From: Brachybacterium sp. UMB0905
GTDB lineage: Bacteria > Actinomycetota > Actinomycetes > Actinomycetales > Dermabacteraceae
Assembly (NCBI RefSeq): GCF_002871795.1
Contig: NZ_PNHL01000002.1
Coordinates: 37,892-101,891, forward strand
Direction of reading: 5' to 3'
DNA: 64,000 nucleotides
Within the stretch, counting starts at the first letter, position 1. Every line of letters begins with the position of its first letter. Position numbers and translations under genes: made by a program. This document shows, one piece after another, positions 60,498 through 64,000 of this stretch. Under the pieces are notes generated by a model. The model saw only the letters and a program-made list of their open reading frames with translations, had not been told where the DNA came from and did not search any database.

Positions 60498-62209
60498 GCC
60501 TCGGACCCCGCCCCGATCGCCGCCTTCTGCTGCGCACCGCGTCAGTGGGCCTGGTGGCCGGTGCCGCTGCTGCGTGCGCCCGGATCCCCACCGAATCGCA
60601 GACCTCGAGCCGCCCGCTGGCCCTGCAGGAGCAGCCCGGCGCCCCGTATGTGCGGGCCCTGCCGCCCGCGGATGATGCCACCCCCGCCGAGGTCGTCGCC
60701 GGATTCGTCCAAGCCGGGGTGGGCAGCGAGGATGACTTTGCGGTCGCGCGCGCCTACCTCACCGACCAGGCGCAGGCGGCCTGGAACCCCGGTGCCGGTA
60801 TCACCGTGTACTCCGGCAGTGAGGAGACGCGGGTCCAGGACGACGGTGACGGTGCCTTCTCCCTTGTGCTGCGCGTGACCGCGCTGATCGACGAGCGGGG
60901 CGTGCGCAGCCTCCTGCCCGCCCCCGCCACGCGGGAGATCGCGGTGCAGGTGGTGGAGCAGGATGGCCAGCATCGGCTGGACGAGGTGCCCGATGGCATC
61001 TTCCTGTCCGAGGCCGCGTTCGAGACGCTCTACGCCTCCGCCCGGCTGTACTTCCTCGATGCCCGCCGCCGCCACCTGGTCCCGGACCTGCGCTGGTTCG
61101 CGCTGCGGCAGATCGCCGCTGACGTGCTGCGGGGCCTGGCCGACGGGCCCTCGCCGACGCTCGCCGACGCCGTCATCAACCAGATCCCCTCGAGCACGTC
61201 GATGGGCGCTGCGGCGATCAGCACCGGCGCCGATGGCACCGTGCAGGTCGCCGTGCCACCGGCGATCACGAGCCTGTCCACCGTCTCCCGCTACCAGGCG
61301 CTCAGCCAGATCGAGGCGTCGCTGCGGTCCGTGCGCACCCTGTCCGGGGTGCGCCTGGTCCAGGAGGAGACTGAGCTTATGCTGGAGGAAGAACACCGGA
61401 TGGAGCGTGCCCTGCCCGGGCATCGCCCGATCGCCGCGGGGGAGCGGGGGATCATCTCGCTGTCCTCACCCAGCGGGGACGCACCGCCGACGCAGCTGGT
61501 CCCCGCCTTGGCCGAGACCGCGGTGGCTGATCCGATCATCGCTCAGGACGGCGTGCTCGCCGCGGCCCTCGAACCGCAGCGGGCCGTGGTCCTCATCGCC
61601 TCGACGGATGACTCCATCGAGGTGCGGGAGGCCGCCACGGGAGATGCCTTCGTCCCGCCCAGCATCGACGATGCCGGGTGGGTGTGGACGGCGACGGTCT
61701 CCAACGCCGGTGCGCTGCTGGCGCTGTCGGGTCGGGCCTCCGAGGAGGACGCGAAGGTGGATGCCACGTGGCTGCACGGGCGCAGCGTGACGTGCCTGGC
61801 GCTCGCCGCGGATGCCACGCGCATGCTGGTGCTCTCGAGCGATGACGGTCAGGCGCGGCTGGATGTGTGCGCCGTGGTGCGCAACGCCGACGGCGTCCCC
61901 ACCTCCCTGGGAGAGCCGACACCGATCCACACCGAGCTGACGGACCTCAGCTGGGCCGGGTGGTATGACGAGCTGGCCGTGCTGGTGCTGGGAACCGACG
62001 CGACCAGCGGGACCCAGCGCGCCCTGGTGGTCGATCTGGTCACCGGTGCCGATCCGCTGCCAGCCTTGCCCGATGGGGTGCGCCGCGTCGCCGGATCGGT
62101 CATCGCCGAGACCGCCTGGGTGGGCATTCGCGGTGATCAGCTGCTACGCAGCGATGGGGAGAACTGGAGCGCGGTCGACATCACCGGACGCGATCCGGCG
62201 TTCTACTGA
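60494..62209 (+). CDS. lpqB: Lipoprotein LpqB, MtrAB accessory
   Basis: A 571-residue protein with GerMN domain (about 200-320) and a C-terminal beta-propeller-like LpqB domain (about 340-571). LpqB binds the sensor domain of MtrB and modulates it. The N-terminal signal has DRRLLLRTAS, which looks like a twin-arginine motif, and the lipid-attachment cysteine is C28 in GAAAAC, a weak lipobox because the -3 position is Ala instead of Leu. GPRPDRR precedes. Start overlaps mtrB. Confidence 0.94.
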   Translation: MSLGPRPDRRLLLRTASVGLVAGAAAACARIPTESQTSSRPLALQEQPGAPYVRALPPADDATPAEVVAGFVQAGVGSEDDFAVARAYLTDQAQAAWNPGAGITVYSGSEETRVQDDGDGAFSLVLRVTALIDERGVRSLLPAPATREIAVQVVEQDGQHRLDEVPDGIFLSEAAFETLYASARLYFLDARRRHLVPDLRWFALRQIAADVLRGLADGPSPTLADAVINQIPSSTSMGAAAISTGADGTVQVAVPPAITSLSTVSRYQALSQIEASLRSVRTLSGVRLVQEETELMLEEEHRMERALPGHRPIAAGERGIISLSSPSGDAPPTQLVPALAETAVADPIIAQDGVLAAALEPQRAVVLIASTDDSIEVREAATGDAFVPPSIDDAGWVWTATVSNAGALLALSGRASEEDAKVDATWLHGRSVTCLALAADATRMLVLSSDDGQARLDVCAVVRNADGVPTSLGEPTPIHTELTDLSWAGWYDELAVLVLGTDATSGTQRALVVDLVTGADPLPALPDGVRRVAGSVIAETAWVGIRGDQLLRSDGENWSAVDITGRDPAFY

Positions 62210-62318
62210 ACATCGGGCGCCCTGCTGAGCTGCCCTCCAACGTCCTCCACACCCCGGTGTCATCCACAATCCTCACTCGCGGCTGGCGCTGCGCTGCTGC
62301 AGCGGCTGAGCTGGGTGC

Positions 62319-63182
62319 ATGACACCGATCCCGCCGGTCCCGGACACTCCTGCACACCGCGGCAGCGCCGTGAGAGCCCGTTCCCGCCTTGTGCGACGGG
62401 GCGCGCGGGTGCGCGAGGTGATCGCGCAGACCTGCGCGCTGGTCGCCGTGCGCGAATGCCCCTGCGGCGCGGAGGACACCTGGCTGTGCCCGAGCTGTCG
62501 TGCCCTGCTCGCCCAGTCGCCGCGCCGGGTGGAGTCCGGCTGTGATGCCCTCCAGCTGCTCAGCGCTGCTCGGGTGCGCGATCAGCCCGTCCCCAGGGGT
62601 GTGCTGCCGGCCGGTGTGGATCACGCCCCGCTGCTGCCCGTGCTCGCCCTCGGCGAGTACGGCGGAGATCTCCAAGCCCTCGTCCTGGCCTGGAAGAACG
62701 GTGGCCTGCTGCATCTGACTGCACCGATCGCCGCCGGTCTTGCCCCCGCCGTCACGCAGCTCGCCGCGGCCGCAGGGGAGGAGCGCCCGGCCCTGGTGCC
62801 GGTGCCGTCGCGGCCCGCGGCCCGGCTCCGCCGCGGTGAGGACCACACGGGCGAGCTCGCCCGGCAGCTGCAGCGCCACGGCGCGGGGCGCGCCCTGCTG
62901 CTGCCATCCCGCCCCAGCAGCACCCAGCACGGGCAGGGCTCCCGGGGCCGACGCTCCCGTCGGATCCTGCTCACCCCGGGGGCCCGGCGACGCCTGGAGC
63001 GTGAGCAGCCGCGGGTGGTGCTGCTCGATGATGTCGTCACCACGGGCTCCACGCTGCGTGCCATGTATGACGCTGTCACCGAGGCCGGCGCCGAGGTGAT
63101 CGGGGCCGTCGTCGTGGCCGCTTCCCGCCTGCCCACCCGGCAGCACGGACCGCTGGCCGCGGTCAGTGCGCCTACCGGATGA
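62319..63182 (+). CDS. ComF family phosphoribosyltransferase-like protein
   Basis: A 287-residue protein. A four-Cys zinc finger lies at about 48-62 (CPCGAEDTWLCPSC), and the PRTase domain has LVPVPSRPAARLRRGEDHT and the PRPP loop RVVLLDDVVTTGSTLRA. ComF proteins aid DNA uptake in competent bacteria; in actinobacteria it is conserved between lpqB and hpf (Rv3242c-like) with unclear role. It starts at ATG 62319 without a clear ribosome binding site, 109 bases after lpqB. Confidence 0.9.
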   Translation: MTPIPPVPDTPAHRGSAVRARSRLVRRGARVREVIAQTCALVAVRECPCGAEDTWLCPSCRALLAQSPRRVESGCDALQLLSAARVRDQPVPRGVLPAGVDHAPLLPVLALGEYGGDLQALVLAWKNGGLLHLTAPIAAGLAPAVTQLAAAAGEERPALVPVPSRPAARLRRGEDHTGELARQLQRHGAGRALLLPSRPSSTQHGQGSRGRRSRRILLTPGARRRLEREQPRVVLLDDVVTTGSTLRAMYDAVTEAGAEVIGAVVVAASRLPTRQHGPLAAVSAPTG

Positions 63183-63306
63183 GACGGCGCCGCCGCGGGA
63201 CGGAAGTCGCACGATCTGCACCGGGACATGGCATGCTGGTGTCATCCGCCACAGAGGTCGGAGACCCCTTCTATGAGGAGGTGCGAAAACCAGCCCATGA
63301 GCCACC

Positions 63307-63329
63307 GCGGCCGGGCTCCGAGCGGCCGC
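63307..63329 (+). promoter_or_regulatory. 5' UTR hairpin before hpf
   Basis: GCGGCCG (63307-63313) and CGGCCGC (63323-63329) form a perfect 7-base-pair stem with a 9-base loop, ending about 10 bases before the hpf ribosome binding site AAGGAGGA (63339-63346). A CATGCT -10-like hexamer lies further upstream near 63231. Confidence 0.4.
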
Positions 63330-63353
63330 ACCAGCATCAAGGAGGATCCACCC

Positions 63354-64000
63354 ATGGAGATCAATGTCGTCGGACGCCACATGGACGTCCCGGACCGATT
63401 CCGCCGCCATCTCGAGGACAAGCTCGACAAGGTCACCCAGTTCGCCCCGGAGGCGCTGCGCGTGGACGTCGAGATCTCCCAGGAGAAGAACCCTCGGCAG
63501 GCCGAGCTCAGTGACCGCGTGGAGCTCACCGTCCACGACCGCGGCACGGTGATCCGCTCCGAGGCCCGCGCGGATGATCTCTACGGAGCCCTCGATGTCG
63601 CCTACGGCAAACTGCTGGAGCGCCTGCGCCGCGCCCGCGATCGCCGCAAGGACCACCGTCGGGGCCGGAACCGCGCGCACCAGGCCACCGGTGCCTCGCT
63701 GCGCACCATGACCGCCGACCAGGAGCTCCCCGAAGCGCTGCGCCAGGACCCACCGGCACCGCCGCAGACCGACAGCACGGCCGAGGAACCGGCCGAGCAG
63801 GATCTCGCCGAGACCGGCAGCCCGGTGGTGATCCGCGAGAAGAAGCATCCCGCCACCCCCATGACCGTGGACGATGCGCTCTACCAGATGGAGCTCGTGG
63901 GGCACGACTTCTTCCTGTTCATCGACGAGAAGAGCGGAAACCCCAAGGTGGTCTACCGCCGCAAGGGCTGGAACTACGGCGTGATCGAGCTGGAGAACGA
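63354..64000 (+). CDS. hpf: Ribosome hibernation-promoting factor, long form (3' end outside window)
   Basis: The first 215 residues of a long-form HPF. The N-terminal S30AE domain (1-110) has INVVGRHMDVPDRFRRHLED, AELSDRVELTVHDRG and DDLYGALDVAYGKLLERL. After a flexible linker, the C-terminal dimerisation domain is seen as TPMTVDDALYQMELVGHDFF and NPKVVYRRKGWNYGVIELEN. Long HPF makes 100S ribosome dimers in stationary phase. ATG 63354 is chosen over in-frame ATG 63273 and 63297 because AAGGAGGA lies 7 bases upstream. secA would be expected next, by synteny with mycobacteria. Confidence 0.95.
   Translation, partial: MEINVVGRHMDVPDRFRRHLEDKLDKVTQFAPEALRVDVEISQEKNPRQAELSDRVELTVHDRGTVIRSEARADDLYGALDVAYGKLLERLRRARDRRKDHRRGRNRAHQATGASLRTMTADQELPEALRQDPPAPPQTDSTAEEPAEQDLAETGSPVVIREKKHPATPMTVDDALYQMELVGHDFFLFIDEKSGNPKVVYRRKGWNYGVIELEN

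Noticed and set aside
62260..62268. DnaA-box-like TCATCCACA between lpqB and comF
   Set aside because: Single site, differs from the consensus at one or two positions, and no cluster or dnaA/dnaN genes nearby, so not an origin.

Overview
The window is high-GC DNA, tightly packed with genes on both strands, with many 4-base ATGA/GTGA overlaps and GTG starts. No rRNA, tRNA, CRISPR array, insertion sequence or prophage gene was seen. The gene content (acyl-CoA carboxylase epsilon subunit, WhiB, CofE, DUF3499, MtrAB-LpqB, LCP protein) is that of a chromosome from the Actinomycetota. Order and content fit a Micrococcales-type organism, perhaps Dermabacteraceae/Brachybacterium; the genus is inference.

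Layout. 1-10.4 kb: a small low-GC secreted protein, accE-accD, divergent birA with an Rv1264-like adenylate cyclase, a two-component pair, purK-purE and an acyltransferase. 10.5-31.5 kb: a surface-glycan region with acetyltransferase, aminotransferase and dehydrogenase of the WlbB/WlbC/WlbA type, glycosyltransferases, two paralogous DUF6541 membrane proteins, a PglK/MsbA-type ABC exporter, a WecB/WbpI epimerase and a WbpA-type UDP-sugar 6-dehydrogenase. Together these five enzyme types could make UDP-2,3-diacetamido-2,3-dideoxymannuronic acid from UDP-GlcNAc. 31.6-40 kb: an LCP ligase and a galactofuran cluster (GlfT1-like, AmsE-like, Glf, GlfT2-like, Wzm, Wzt). 40.1-50 kb: TIGR03089 protein, CofE, WhiB, a 1119-residue GT2/membrane protein, DUF5719, a degenerate metallopeptidase, DUF3499 and a phosphomannomutase fused to a Trm112 zinc ribbon; much of this parallels the Rv3257c-Rv3263 neighbourhood of Mycobacterium tuberculosis. 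50-58 kb: RDD, SpoIIM, a methyltransferase remnant and the DUF58-MoxR-DUF4350-DUF4129-membrane operon. 58-64 kb: mtrA-mtrB-lpqB, comF and the start of hpf, cut by the window end.

The central theme is the cell envelope: activated-sugar synthesis, lipid-linked glycan assembly, two ABC export routes, an LCP enzyme for wall attachment, and MtrAB-LpqB as envelope/division regulator. No initiating phosphoglycosyltransferase (WecA/WbaP/PglC type), Wzx or Wzy was recognised, so the pathway must draw on genes elsewhere.

Regulation can partly be read from the sequence. Several genes have a TANNNT -10 hexamer ending 6-7 bases before the start codon, which implies leaderless mRNAs. whiB has a TTGACG-17-TGTAGT promoter overlapped by a perfect 16-base palindrome. 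Short degenerate tandem duplications recur in spacers, at gene 3' ends and in protein linkers. Two of them contain promoters.
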